The position numbers were made by a program, and so were the translations under genes. The notes beneath the pieces were generated by a model. That model did not search any database. It saw nothing but the letters and a program-made list of their open reading frames with translations, and was not told where the DNA came from. 24,021 nucleotides of DNA from an uncultured Bacillota bacterium (GTDB lineage Bacteria; Bacillota_I; Bacilli_A; RF39; UBA660), in NCBI GenBank assembly GCA_947165195.1, contig CAMUZJ010000008.1, forward strand, positions 1 to 24,021. The letters run 5' to 3'. Below are positions 8,193-15,545 of the stretch, in pieces (position 1 is the stretch's first letter; each line of letters starts with the position of its first letter).

Positions 8193-8230
8193 AAGTCGAC
8201 TTTGTTGAAAAATATATAAAAATATATAAT
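8193..8230 (+). promoter_or_regulatory. gap promoter with an overlapping 10-bp palindrome (possible operator)
   Basis: A -35-like TTGTTG (8202-8207) and a perfect -10 TATAAT (8225-8230) are separated by 17 nt. The perfect palindrome AAGTCGACTT (8193-8202) abuts and overlaps the -35 by one base, a place where a dimeric regulator could act. No CggR-type or other named operator was recognised. Confidence 0.6.
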
Positions 8231-8261
8231 AATTATTATGATGATTAGGAGGAAAGATAAA

Positions 8262-9266
8262 ATGATAAAAGTAGCTATTAATGGTTTTGGAAGAATCGGA
8301 AGATTGGCATTTCGATTAATGGAAGAAAATGAGGAATTTGAAGTAGTTGCAATTAATGATTTAACAGATGCAGAACAATTAGCATACCTATTAAAATATG
8401 ATACCAATCATAGAAATTATCGTATTGATGAAATTCATAGTGAAGATGATTATATCGTAGTAGGTAATAGACGAGTAAAAGTCTATGCAGAAAAAGATCC
8501 AGCAGCACTTCCATGGAAAGATTTGGATATTGATGTAGTATTTGAATGTACAGGTCTTTTTACAGAAGAAGAAAAAGCAATGGCTCATATTAAGGCAGGA
8601 GCTAAAAAAGTAATTATTTCGGCACCTGCAAAAGGAAATGTAAAGACAGTTGTTTATAATGTTAATCATGAAATCTTAACAGGAGATGAAAAAATTATTT
8701 CAGCAGCTAGTTGTACAACAAACTGCTTAGCACCTGTTGTAGATGTTTTAGATAAAAAGTTTGGTATAGTAAAAGGATATATGACAACTGTACATGCCTA
8801 TACCAATGATCAAGCAACATTAGATGTAGCTCATAAAAAAGGTATTAAAGCTCGCCGTGGTAGAGCATGTGCTGCCAATATTGTACCAGCATCAACAGGA
8901 GCAGCTTCCGCTATTGGAAAAGTATGTCCTAACTTAGAAGGAAAACTAGATGGAGTTGCTATGCGTGTACCAGTTCCAACAGGATCTGTAATTGACTTAG
9001 TACTAGAATTAGGCAAAAATACAACTAAAGAAGAAATTAATCAAACATTAAAAGATGCTACTAATGAAACACTAGAATATACAGAAGATCCAATAGTATC
9101 TAGTGATGTAATTGGTAGACGCTGTGGTTCTTTAGTAGATGGATTATCTACAGCTGTACTAGAAGTAGATGGAAAACAATTAGTAAAAGTTATTTCATGG
9201 TATGATAATGAAATGTCTTATACTGCTCAAATGGTAAGAACAGCTAAATATTTAATGACTAAATAA
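8262..9266 (+). CDS. gap: Glyceraldehyde-3-phosphate dehydrogenase (glycolytic, NAD-type)
   Basis: Gap oxidises and phosphorylates glyceraldehyde-3-phosphate to 1,3-bisphosphoglycerate in the cytoplasm. The N-terminus MIKVAINGFGRIGR is the Rossmann dinucleotide loop, and VVAINDLTD places an Asp after beta-2, as expected for NAD. The active-site block SAASCTTNCLAP holds the catalytic Cys, and the substrate-loop and C-terminal blocks (MRVPVPTGSVIDL, SWYDNEMSYTAQMV) are intact. I place the start at ATG 8262 (334 residues), 9 nt after AGGAGG (8247-8252). Starting at 8238 would add eight residues upstream of the conserved N-terminus and would put the SD inside the gene. It is monocistronic, unlike the gap-pgk-tpi order of many Bacillota; pgk and tpiA follow further downstream. 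Confidence 0.98.
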   Translation: MIKVAINGFGRIGRLAFRLMEENEEFEVVAINDLTDAEQLAYLLKYDTNHRNYRIDEIHSEDDYIVVGNRRVKVYAEKDPAALPWKDLDIDVVFECTGLFTEEEKAMAHIKAGAKKVIISAPAKGNVKTVVYNVNHEILTGDEKIISAASCTTNCLAPVVDVLDKKFGIVKGYMTTVHAYTNDQATLDVAHKKGIKARRGRACAANIVPASTGAASAIGKVCPNLEGKLDGVAMRVPVPTGSVIDLVLELGKNTTKEEINQTLKDATNETLEYTEDPIVSSDVIGRRCGSLVDGLSTAVLEVDGKQLVKVISWYDNEMSYTAQMVRTAKYLMTK

Positions 9267-9270
9267 AATA

Positions 9271-9319
9271 AAAACATATATCAATGGATATTATCTACCT
9301 TGAATATGTTTTTTCTTTT
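9271..9319 (+). terminator. Intrinsic terminator after gap
   Basis: AAAACATAT (9271-9279) pairs with ATATGTTTT (9304-9312). The stem continues, after single-base bulges, with TCAA/TTGA (9281-9284/9300-9303) and GG/CC (9286-9287/9298-9299) around a 10-nt loop. It is followed by a broken T tract, TTTTTTCTTTTT. Confidence 0.75.
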
Positions 9320-9327
9320 TATTAGGA

Positions 9328-9356
9328 TTGACAAATACTTTATGTCATGATAAATT
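9328..9356 (+). promoter_or_regulatory. Promoter of the carB leader transcript
   Basis: A perfect -35 TTGACA (9328-9333), a 17-nt spacer and a -10 TAAATT (9351-9356) with an extended TGA (9348-9350). The expected start is near 9363, giving a leader of about 187 nt before carB. Confidence 0.75.
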
Positions 9357-9384
9357 GTTAAAGGCAACGTAAGGAGAATGGAAA

Positions 9385-9495
9385 ATGGGAAATAGTAAGT
9401 TAAAACGAATTGATTATAACGACCTTATTCAAACTATTTGTTTGAAGTTGTTTTCCATTTTTAATAAAAATATTACCGGTACTATTATTTATTAA
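9385..9495 (+). CDS. Possible 36-residue leader peptide upstream of carB
   Basis: ATG 9385 has a good SD (AAGGAG 9371-9376, 8 nt spacing) and opens a 36-codon frame ending at TAA 9493-9495. The peptide starts MGNSKLKRIDYNDL, with a hydrophobic middle (ICLKLFSIF) and an Ile/Asn/Thr-rich end. The frame runs through the 5' arm of the terminator (9475-9480) and stops in its loop, so a translating ribosome would be expected to disturb that hairpin. There is no run of a regulatory amino acid such as Arg or His codons. The ORF may be accidental; the support is the SD, the position and the overlap with the terminator. Confidence 0.35.
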   Translation: MGNSKLKRIDYNDLIQTICLKLFSIFNKNITGTIIY

Positions 9496-9513
9496 TATTA
9501 GAACCGGTTTTTT
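9475..9513 (+). terminator. Intrinsic terminator inside the carB leader
   Basis: ACCGGT (9475-9480) pairs with ACCGGT (9503-9508), which is self-complementary, around a 22-nt AT-rich loop and is followed by six T residues (9508-9513). This short GC-rich stem in very AT-rich DNA lies 36 nt before the carB start, upstream of its gene and not downstream of one. Confidence 0.65.
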
Positions 9514-9549
9514 ATTGCCAATTTTTAATAAAAGTATGGAGGAAGTAGT

Positions 9550-12500
9550 ATGCCAAAAAATAAAAATATTAAAAAAGTATTAATTATTGGTTCAGGGCCA
9601 ATAGTAATAGGTCAAGCTGCGGAATTTGATTATGCTGGTACGCAAGCTTGCCTAGCTCTAAAAGAAGAAGGATATGAAGTAATTCTTTGCAATTCTAATC
9701 CAGCAACTATTATGACAGATACAACTATTGCGGATAAGGTATATATGGAGCCACTAACCTTAGAGTATATAGCTAAAATTATTCGTTATGAAAGACCAGA
9801 TGCAATTGTACCGGGTATTGGTGGTCAAACTGGTCTTAACTTAGCCATACAATTAGAGAAAAAGGGTGTTTTAGAAGAATGCGATGTAAAACTATTAGGA
9901 ACTTCTAGTGAAAGTATTAAAAAAGCAGAAGATAGAGAATTGTTTAAAGAAATGTGTCAGTCGATTGGAGAGCCTGTTATTCCATCAGAAATTACTTATA
10001 ATATAGAAGAAGCAAAAAAAGCAGCAACTGATATAGGATATCCTGTCGTTTTAAGACCAGCATTTACTCTAGGAGGAACAGGAGGAGGATTTGCTAATAA
10101 TGAAGAGGAATTGATAGAAATTGGAAATAATGCCTTTAAACTATCTCCTGTTCATCAAGTATTAGTAGAAAAGAGCGTAAAAGGTTATAAAGAAATTGAA
10201 TTTGAAGTAATGAGAGACTCTAAAGACCATACCATTACTATCTGTGGGATGGAAAATATTGACCCTGTTGGAGTTCATACAGGAGACTCTTTAGTAGTAG
10301 CTCCAATACTATCTCTATCTAAAAAAGATTTAAAAATGTTAAATGATAGCGCTATTAAAATTATTAAAGAATTAAAAATAGAAGGTGGATGCAATGTACA
10401 ATTTGCACTTAATCCAAAAACAAGTGAATACTTTTTAATAGAAGTAAATCCTAGAGTATCTAGATCTTCTGCACTAGCATCAAAAGCAAGTGGTTACCCT
10501 ATTGCTAGAGTAACTGCTAAGATTGCAGTTGGAATGCTACTAGAAGAAATACCAGTAGCAGGAGGATATGCATCTATTGAGCCAAAACTAGATTATATAG
10601 TCGCAAAATTTCCTAGATTTCCATTTGATAAATTTACACAAGCATCTAATTTATTAGGAACTCAAATGAAAGCAACTGGGGAAGTAATGGGAATAGGTTC
10701 TACATTAGAAGAATGTCTATTAAAATCAGTAAGATCATTAGAAACAGGAGCTTATCATTTTCATATAGATAAATTTGACAGTTATTCAGATAAAGAATTA
10801 TTAGATTACATCAAAGAATTTAGAGATGACAATATTTTTGCTATCTTTGAACTTATTAGGAGAGGAGTAGATATTAATAAAATTCATCAAGTAACCATGA
10901 TTACAGAATATTTCTTAAAGTCTTATAAGAAAATTATTGATATGGAAAAAGTATTAAAAGAAAATATTAATGATTTAGAAACTTTAAAATTAGCAAAAAT
11001 AATGGGATTTTCCGATAAATATATTGCCAAAGTTTGGAGATTAACAGAAAAAGAAGTTTATGATAAACGTAAGAATAATAATATTACTCCTATATTTAAA
11101 ATGGTAGATACTCTTCATACAGGAAAATATATTGCCTATTTATATTCCTCTTATACAGGAGAAAATGCATCTATTTTAACGGAAAAGAAAAAAATTATTG
11201 TATTAGGAGCTGGACCAATTCGAATTGGTCAAGGAGTAGAATTTGATTATTCGACTGTTCATGCAGTTCAAACAATTAAAAAGGCAGGGTATGAATCCAT
11301 TATCATTAATAACAATCCAGAAACAGTATCTACAGATTATACAACTGCAGATAAATTATATTTTGAGCCACTTACAGTAGAAGATGTTATGGCTATTGTA
11401 GACTTTGAGAAGCCTGAGGGAGTGATTGCCTCTTTAGGAGGACAAACTGCTATTAATTTAGCACAGCCTTTAATGGAGCGAGGAGTAAAAATAATTGGTA
11501 CTGATTGTAGTGCAATTGAAAAAGCAGAAAATAGAGAAAGCTTTGAGAAAATATTAAAAGATTTAAATATTCCCCAACCAATAGGACAAGCAGTTACTCG
11601 AATTGAAGATGGAGTAACAGTAGCAGAAAAAATTGGATATCCAGTACTTGTTCGTCCATCTTTTGTCTTGGGTGGTAGAGCAATGCAAATTGTAGGAGAT
11701 GAAAAACAACTTCGACAATATTTAAAAAGTGCAGTAGAAATAGATGCTGATAAACCAGTTCTAGTAGATAAATATATTCAAGGAAAAGAAGTGGAAGTAG
11801 ATGCTATTTGTGATGGTAGAGATGTCTTTATTCCAGGGGTAATGGAATTAGTAGAACGTACAGGAATTCATTCAGGAGACTCTATTAGTATTTATCCTAC
11901 TGTAAGTATATCTAATAAAGTAAAAGGAACTATCATTGAATATACAAAAAAATTAGGATTAGGTATTGGAATAGTTGGATTATATAACATTCAATTTATT
12001 GTAGATCAAAAAGAAGATGTATATGTAATAGAAGTAAATCCAAGGTCTTCTCGTACAGTACCATTCCTATCAAAATCAACAGGATATTCTCTAGCTGATA
12101 TAGCAACCGAAGTAATTCTAGGAAAAACATTAAAAGAACAAGGTATATTTGATTTATATGCTGAAGAAAAAAAGAGATTTTATGTAAAGTCTCCAGTATT
12201 TTCCTTTAATAAGATAAGAGGATTAGATGCTTATTTATCACCAGAAATGAAGTCTACTGGAGAAGCTATAGGATATGATAATAAATTAAATAGAGCTTTA
12301 TATAAGTCATTACAAGCTGCTGGAATGCACCTTCAAAACTATGGAACAGTTTTTGTAACAATCGCAGATAAAGATAAAGAAGAGGTATTACCATTAATTA
12401 AAAGATTTTACAATTTAGGGTTTAATATACAAGCAACTTTAGGTACAGGAAAATTCTTAAAAGAAAATGGAATTCGTACACATATTCTTAAAAAAATCAG

Positions 12501-12723
12501 TGAAAATAGTGAAGAAATACCTGATGCAATTCGAAAAGGACATATCGCCTACGTCATTAATACAAGAGATATAGGATCTACTGAAGAAGAAAGTGATGGA
12601 ATAAAAATAAGAGCTATTTCTACAGAAAATAATGTTACAATGTTTACTTCGTTAGATACTGTAAAGGCATTACTTGACGTTTTAGAAGAAATTACTTTAA
12701 CAATTTCGACAATAAATTCCTAA
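9550..12723 (+). CDS. carB: Carbamoyl-phosphate synthase large subunit
   Basis: CarB makes carbamoyl phosphate from bicarbonate, ammonia (delivered by CarA from glutamine) and two ATP, for pyrimidine and arginine synthesis. The 1057-residue length is typical. Two homologous ATP-grasp halves are seen: the first begins KKVLIIGSGPIVIGQAAEFD with VLRPAFTLGGTGGGF near residue 167; the second begins KKIIVLGAGPIRIGQGVEFD near 548 with VLVRPSFVLGGRAMQIVG. The C-terminal MGS-like allosteric domain (about 930 onward, YGTVFVTIADKD, ATLGTGKFLKENG) is present, so UMP- or ornithine-type control is possible. SD GGAGG sits 7 nt before ATG 9550. carA is not adjacent on either side, which is unusual. A 190-nt leader with a terminator precedes it. 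Confidence 0.98.
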   Translation: MPKNKNIKKVLIIGSGPIVIGQAAEFDYAGTQACLALKEEGYEVILCNSNPATIMTDTTIADKVYMEPLTLEYIAKIIRYERPDAIVPGIGGQTGLNLAIQLEKKGVLEECDVKLLGTSSESIKKAEDRELFKEMCQSIGEPVIPSEITYNIEEAKKAATDIGYPVVLRPAFTLGGTGGGFANNEEELIEIGNNAFKLSPVHQVLVEKSVKGYKEIEFEVMRDSKDHTITICGMENIDPVGVHTGDSLVVAPILSLSKKDLKMLNDSAIKIIKELKIEGGCNVQFALNPKTSEYFLIEVNPRVSRSSALASKASGYPIARVTAKIAVGMLLEEIPVAGGYASIEPKLDYIVAKFPRFPFDKFTQASNLLGTQMKATGEVMGIGSTLEECLLKSVRSLETGAYHFHIDKFDSYSDKELLDYIKEFRDDNIFAIFELIRRGVDINKIHQVTMITEYFLKSYKKIIDMEKVLKENINDLETLKLAKIMGFSDKYIAKVWRLTEKEVYDKRKNNNITPIFKMVDTLHTGKYIAYLYSSYTGENASILTEKKKIIVLGAGPIRIGQGVEFDYSTVHAVQTIKKAGYESIIINNNPETVSTDYTTADKLYFEPLTVEDVMAIVDFEKPEGVIASLGGQTAINLAQPLMERGVKIIGTDCSAIEKAENRESFEKILKDLNIPQPIGQAVTRIEDGVTVAEKIGYPVLVRPSFVLGGRAMQIVGDEKQLRQYLKSAVEIDADKPVLVDKYIQGKEVEVDAICDGRDVFIPGVMELVERTGIHSGDSISIYPTVSISNKVKGTIIEYTKKLGLGIGIVGLYNIQFIVDQKEDVYVIEVNPRSSRTVPFLSKSTGYSLADIATEVILGKTLKEQGIFDLYAEEKKRFYVKSPVFSFNKIRGLDAYLSPEMKSTGEAIGYDNKLNRALYKSLQAAGMHLQNYGTVFVTIADKDKEEVLPLIKRFYNLGFNIQATLGTGKFLKENGIRTHILKKISENSEEIPDAIRKGHIAYVINTRDIGSTEEESDGIKIRAISTENNVTMFTSLDTVKALLDVLEEITLTISTINS

Positions 12724-12755
12724 AATAAAGAATAAATTGTACATTTTATAGATTT

Positions 12756-12779
12756 AAAAGGAGGTTTCTCCTTTTTTTT
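12756..12779 (+). terminator. Intrinsic terminator after carB
   Basis: A perfect 8-bp stem AAAAGGAG / CTCCTTTT (12756-12763 with 12768-12775) around GTTT, ending in a run of eight T residues. It ends 13 nt before the pgk extended -10. Confidence 0.88.
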
Positions 12780-12791
12780 ATAAAAAAAAAG

Positions 12792-12800
12792 TGCTATACT
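12792..12800 (+). promoter_or_regulatory. Extended -10 promoter of the pgk-tpiA operon
   Basis: TGC-TATACT (12792-12800) is an extended -10 element. The -35 position falls on the T-run of the carB terminator, so no -35 consensus is present. The leader to ATG 12821 would be about 14 nt and contains SD AGGAG at 12812-12816. Confidence 0.6.
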
Positions 12801-12820
12801 CGTTTTAAGACAGGAGAAAT

Positions 12821-14020
12821 ATGCGAATGAAGATAAAGACAATAAGAGATTTAGATATTAAAAATAAAAAAGTATTAATACGTTGTGATTTTAATGTGCC
12901 TATAAAAGATGGAAAAATAGTGGATGATACAAGAATTGTAGGAGCACTTGATACTATTTGTTATGCATTAGAAAAAGATGCAAAAGTAATCCTTTTCTCA
13001 CATTTAGGAAGAGTAAAAGAAGAGAAGGATTTAGAAAAAAATAATTTAGAACCTGTTGCAAAAAAATTAAGTAGCTTGCTAGGTAGGAATGTAAAATTTA
13101 TACCTACTACTCGCGGACAAGAATTAGAAAATGCTATTCAAAATATGAAGAGTAAAGATATAATATTAGTACAAAATACAAGATATGAAGATTTAGAAGG
13201 TAAAAAAGAAAGTTCTAATGATTGCGAATTAGGTGCTTACTGGGCTTCTTTAGGAGATGTATTTATTAATGATGCCTTTGGTACTGCTCATAGAGCTCAT
13301 GCCTCAAATGTTGGTATTCCAACACATTTAAACGATAAGTCAAATGTTGCCATTGGGTTTTTAATAGAAAAAGAATTAAAAGCTTTAGAATGTTTAGAAA
13401 ATCCTAAAAAGCCTTATATTGTTATTTTAGGAGGGGCTAAAGTAACTGATAAAATAGGAGTAATTGAAAATTTAGTAAAGAAAGCTGACAAAATCTTAAT
13501 TGGTGGAGGAATGGCTTTTACCTTCTTAAAAGCAGAAGGATTTCATATTGGAAAATCTTTATTAGATAGTGAAAGTATTGACTTTTGTAAGAAAGTATTG
13601 AAAGAGCAAGGAGAAAAAATAGTTCTACCTGTAGATTTTGCGGTCACAAATGAATTTACAAATGAAGAAGAATATCGAGTAAAAGATATATCTGATTTAT
13701 CAGTAGAGGAAATGGGTTTAGATATAGGACCAAAAACATTACATTTATTTGAATCTTATTTAGAAAATGCGAAAACAGTAGTTTGGAATGGACCTTTAGG
13801 AGTATATGAATTAGAAAAATATAAAAAAAATACAGATAAATTATTAAAATATTTAGTTGATCATAATATAAAAACAATATTAGCAGGAGGAGATATAGTA
13901 GCAGCTGCTAATGTTTGTAATGTAAAAGATAAAGTATATCATGCATCTACTGGAGGAGGAGCAACCTTAGAATATTTAGAAGGAAAGAAGTTGCCAGGAA
14001 TAGAAGTAATAAATAAGTAG
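12821..14020 (+). CDS. pgk: Phosphoglycerate kinase
   Basis: Pgk transfers the acyl phosphate of 1,3-bisphosphoglycerate to ADP, the first ATP-yielding step of glycolysis. The 399-residue protein has normal length and intact motifs: VLIRCDFNVPIKDGKIVDD (substrate-binding N-domain), HLGRVK, NTRYEDLEGKKES, INDAFGTAHRAHAS, LGGAKVTDKIGVIENL and the C-terminal nucleotide loop GGDIVAA with STGGGATLEYLEGK. ATG 12821 is 4 nt after AGGAG; a second ATG at 12827 has a 10-nt spacing and is equally possible. It is the first gene of a five-gene run with gaps of 1 nt or less that ends with tpiA, so expression of both glycolytic enzymes is likely tied to three envelope-type genes between them. Confidence 0.98.
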   Translation: MRMKIKTIRDLDIKNKKVLIRCDFNVPIKDGKIVDDTRIVGALDTICYALEKDAKVILFSHLGRVKEEKDLEKNNLEPVAKKLSSLLGRNVKFIPTTRGQELENAIQNMKSKDIILVQNTRYEDLEGKKESSNDCELGAYWASLGDVFINDAFGTAHRAHASNVGIPTHLNDKSNVAIGFLIEKELKALECLENPKKPYIVILGGAKVTDKIGVIENLVKKADKILIGGGMAFTFLKAEGFHIGKSLLDSESIDFCKKVLKEQGEKIVLPVDFAVTNEFTNEEEYRVKDISDLSVEEMGLDIGPKTLHLFESYLENAKTVVWNGPLGVYELEKYKKNTDKLLKYLVDHNIKTILAGGDIVAAANVCNVKDKVYHASTGGGATLEYLEGKKLPGIEVINK

Positions 14021-14029
14021 GTGAGTATA

Positions 14030-14533
14030 TTGAGTGTAGAAAATTTGTTAATTGCAAATCCATATAATGATAATCATATGAAATTATTTGATAAATTTGA
14101 AAAGATAAACCATTTAAGTGAAAAAAACACCTCTTATACATCCTTTATGAAAAGTATTAGATTAGCTTATAGTGAAGAGGATTATCAAAAGATTCAATGG
14201 AAAAAAAATGAAATATATCAAATTGTTTTTTCCATGGAAAAAAACCAAATAAAAGATAGTTGCTATATCAGAGAAGAAAGAGATAGAAAAATTTGTGAGT
14301 TATATTTTGCACCTTTAAATACCGAAAAAAATAGACAAATATTAACAGATGTAAGTAATTACGTACTAGATAAATTAGGTATGGAACAAGTTTTTGTCTC
14401 TATTAGTCCACTAGATAGTAAATTAAAAAGTAGTCTAGAACTAAAAGGATTTGAAAATATAGGAATTGTTAATGGGGAACTAAAATTTATAAAAGGAAAA
14501 GAAGAAAAACTAGAAATGGGAAGAGTAAGGTAA
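14030..14533 (+). CDS. GNAT-like acetyltransferase-fold protein, function unknown
   Basis: A 168-residue soluble protein. Its C-terminal half has the layout of a GNAT N-acetyltransferase: a strand (KICELYFAPLN), a helix (NRQILTDVSNYVLDKLGMEQ), a strand (VFVSISPLD) and a helix ending in LELKGFENIG, followed by a short strand (GELKFIKG). The acetyl-CoA pyrophosphate loop (Q/RxxGxG/A) is not obvious, so the assignment is tentative and activity is uncertain. I choose TTG 14030 because AGGTGA (14019-14024) is 5 nt upstream; GTG 14021 lies directly after the pgk stop and lacks an SD. The next gene starts 1 nt after its stop. Substrate is unknown; its place between pgk and membrane lipid genes gives no firm hint. 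Confidence 0.65.
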   Translation: MSVENLLIANPYNDNHMKLFDKFEKINHLSEKNTSYTSFMKSIRLAYSEEDYQKIQWKKNEIYQIVFSMEKNQIKDSCYIREERDRKICELYFAPLNTEKNRQILTDVSNYVLDKLGMEQVFVSISPLDSKLKSSLELKGFENIGIVNGELKFIKGKEEKLEMGRVR

Positions 14534-14534
14534 A

Positions 14535-15545
14535 ATGAAGTTATTAAAAAATGTTAAAAAAAATGCAATATTACTTTTAATAATTACAGTAATTATATTA
14601 TTTATAATATTAAAAGATGATTATAGGCAAATTATCAATGCTCTTGTATCAATGGATTACCTATATATTGCATTAGCTATCTTCTTTTTCTTTTTATATA
14701 TCTTTATAAAATCTCTAGCAAATTATATTACGATTAATAATAAAGAAAAAGTTAGTTTACAGGAAGCATTTAAACATAATTTAATTGTACAATTCTTTAA
14801 TGGTGTAACTCCATTCGCAACAGGTGGACAGCCTATGGAGGTTTACATGTTAACAGAACATGATATAAAAACAGCAGAAGCGACTAACATATCTATTCAA
14901 AATTTTATTTTTTATCAAATAGCTTTAGTGATATATGGAATATTAGCAGTGACATATAATCATTTTTTTCACTTACTACCTAATTCTTCTGTTCTAACAA
15001 AATTTGTTTTACTTGGATTTCTTATCAATACATTGATAGCTATTATATTATTGGCTATTGTATTATCAAAGAAATTAACGACAAATGTAATGAAATTTAT
15101 CATAATAATATTATATAAGGTTAAAATAATAAAGAATCAAGAAAAGGCTTTAGAGCTTGTTAATCAAAAATTAGAAGAGTTTCATAAAAGTGCTGATTCT
15201 ATTAAAAAAAGAAAAGGATTATTCACGATAGAAGTTCTTTTAAATTTTTTAAGTTTGACATGTTTATACATTATTCCTTTATTCATTGTGTTAAGTTTAC
15301 ACTCCTTTACAAATTTACACATTATTGACACTTTGGTAGCATCTAGCTATACACTTTTAGTAGGTTCCTTTGTACCAATCCCTGGAGCAAGTGGTGGAAT
15401 AGAATATGGTTTCTTAAAATTTTTTGGAAATCTTGTTGATCAAGGAATTTTACCTGCTATATTAATTGTTTGGCGATTTATTACCTATTATCTAGGAATG
15501 ATTATAGGAGCTTTGGTATTTAGTTTAGAAAAGAAGGTGAAATAA
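14535..15545 (+). CDS. Membrane protein of the lysylphosphatidylglycerol synthase TM / flippase-like family (UPF0104)
   Basis: A 336-residue protein with about seven to eight membrane helices, beginning with a basic segment (MKLLKNVKKN) and a long hydrophobic helix. It shows the family motifs FFNGVTPFATGGQPMEVYML (about residues 88-107) and SFVPIPGASGGIEYGFLKFF (about 277-296), followed by the WRFITYYLG helix. These are shared with the MprF membrane domain and with AglD2-type proteins (PF03706). No soluble lysyl transferase domain is attached, so aminoacylation of lipids is not expected. It is followed immediately (stop at 15545, ATG at 15546) by a GT4 glycosyltransferase, a common pairing in Bacillota. 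A role in moving or handling the glycolipid product is inferred. Confidence 0.88.
   Translation: MKLLKNVKKNAILLLIITVIILFIILKDDYRQIINALVSMDYLYIALAIFFFFLYIFIKSLANYITINNKEKVSLQEAFKHNLIVQFFNGVTPFATGGQPMEVYMLTEHDIKTAEATNISIQNFIFYQIALVIYGILAVTYNHFFHLLPNSSVLTKFVLLGFLINTLIAIILLAIVLSKKLTTNVMKFIIIILYKVKIIKNQEKALELVNQKLEEFHKSADSIKKRKGLFTIEVLLNFLSLTCLYIIPLFIVLSLHSFTNLHIIDTLVASSYTLLVGSFVPIPGASGGIEYGFLKFFGNLVDQGILPAILIVWRFITYYLGMIIGALVFSLEKKVK

Larger units (their letters stand above)
9363..9513 (+). ncRNA. Structured carB leader RNA with terminator (attenuator candidate, or a small RNA)
   Basis: The region between the promoter and carB can fold in several mutually exclusive ways. AATGGAAAA (9377-9385) is perfectly complementary to TTTTCCATT (9451-9459) and would close the whole leader. 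AAATAGT (9390-9396) pairs with ACTATTT (9433-9439), or instead TTCAAAC (9428-9434) pairs with GTTTGAA (9440-9446) around TATTT; these two cannot coexist. An intrinsic terminator follows (9475-9513). The 13-mer ATTTTTAATAAAA occurs twice, at 9457-9469 and 9521-9533, on either side of the terminator. I do not see a PyrR-type binding loop, a T-box or any riboswitch I can name. Attenuation of carB is inferred; a free-standing RNA of about 150 nt is the alternative. Confidence 0.55.

Noticed and set aside
8238..8261. Upstream ATG for gap adding eight residues
   Set aside because: It would place AGGAGG inside the gene, and it starts right at the predicted +1. ATG 8262 has correct SD spacing and gives the conserved N-terminus.
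12705..12711. Perfect 0A-box-like TGTCGAA on the minus strand at the end of carB, upstream of the pgk promoter; near matches at 17484-17490 and 8203-8209
   Set aside because: A 7-mer of this composition is expected a couple of times by chance in 24 kb on both strands, and the perfect copy lies in coding sequence. Interesting only if a genome-wide excess near promoters is shown.
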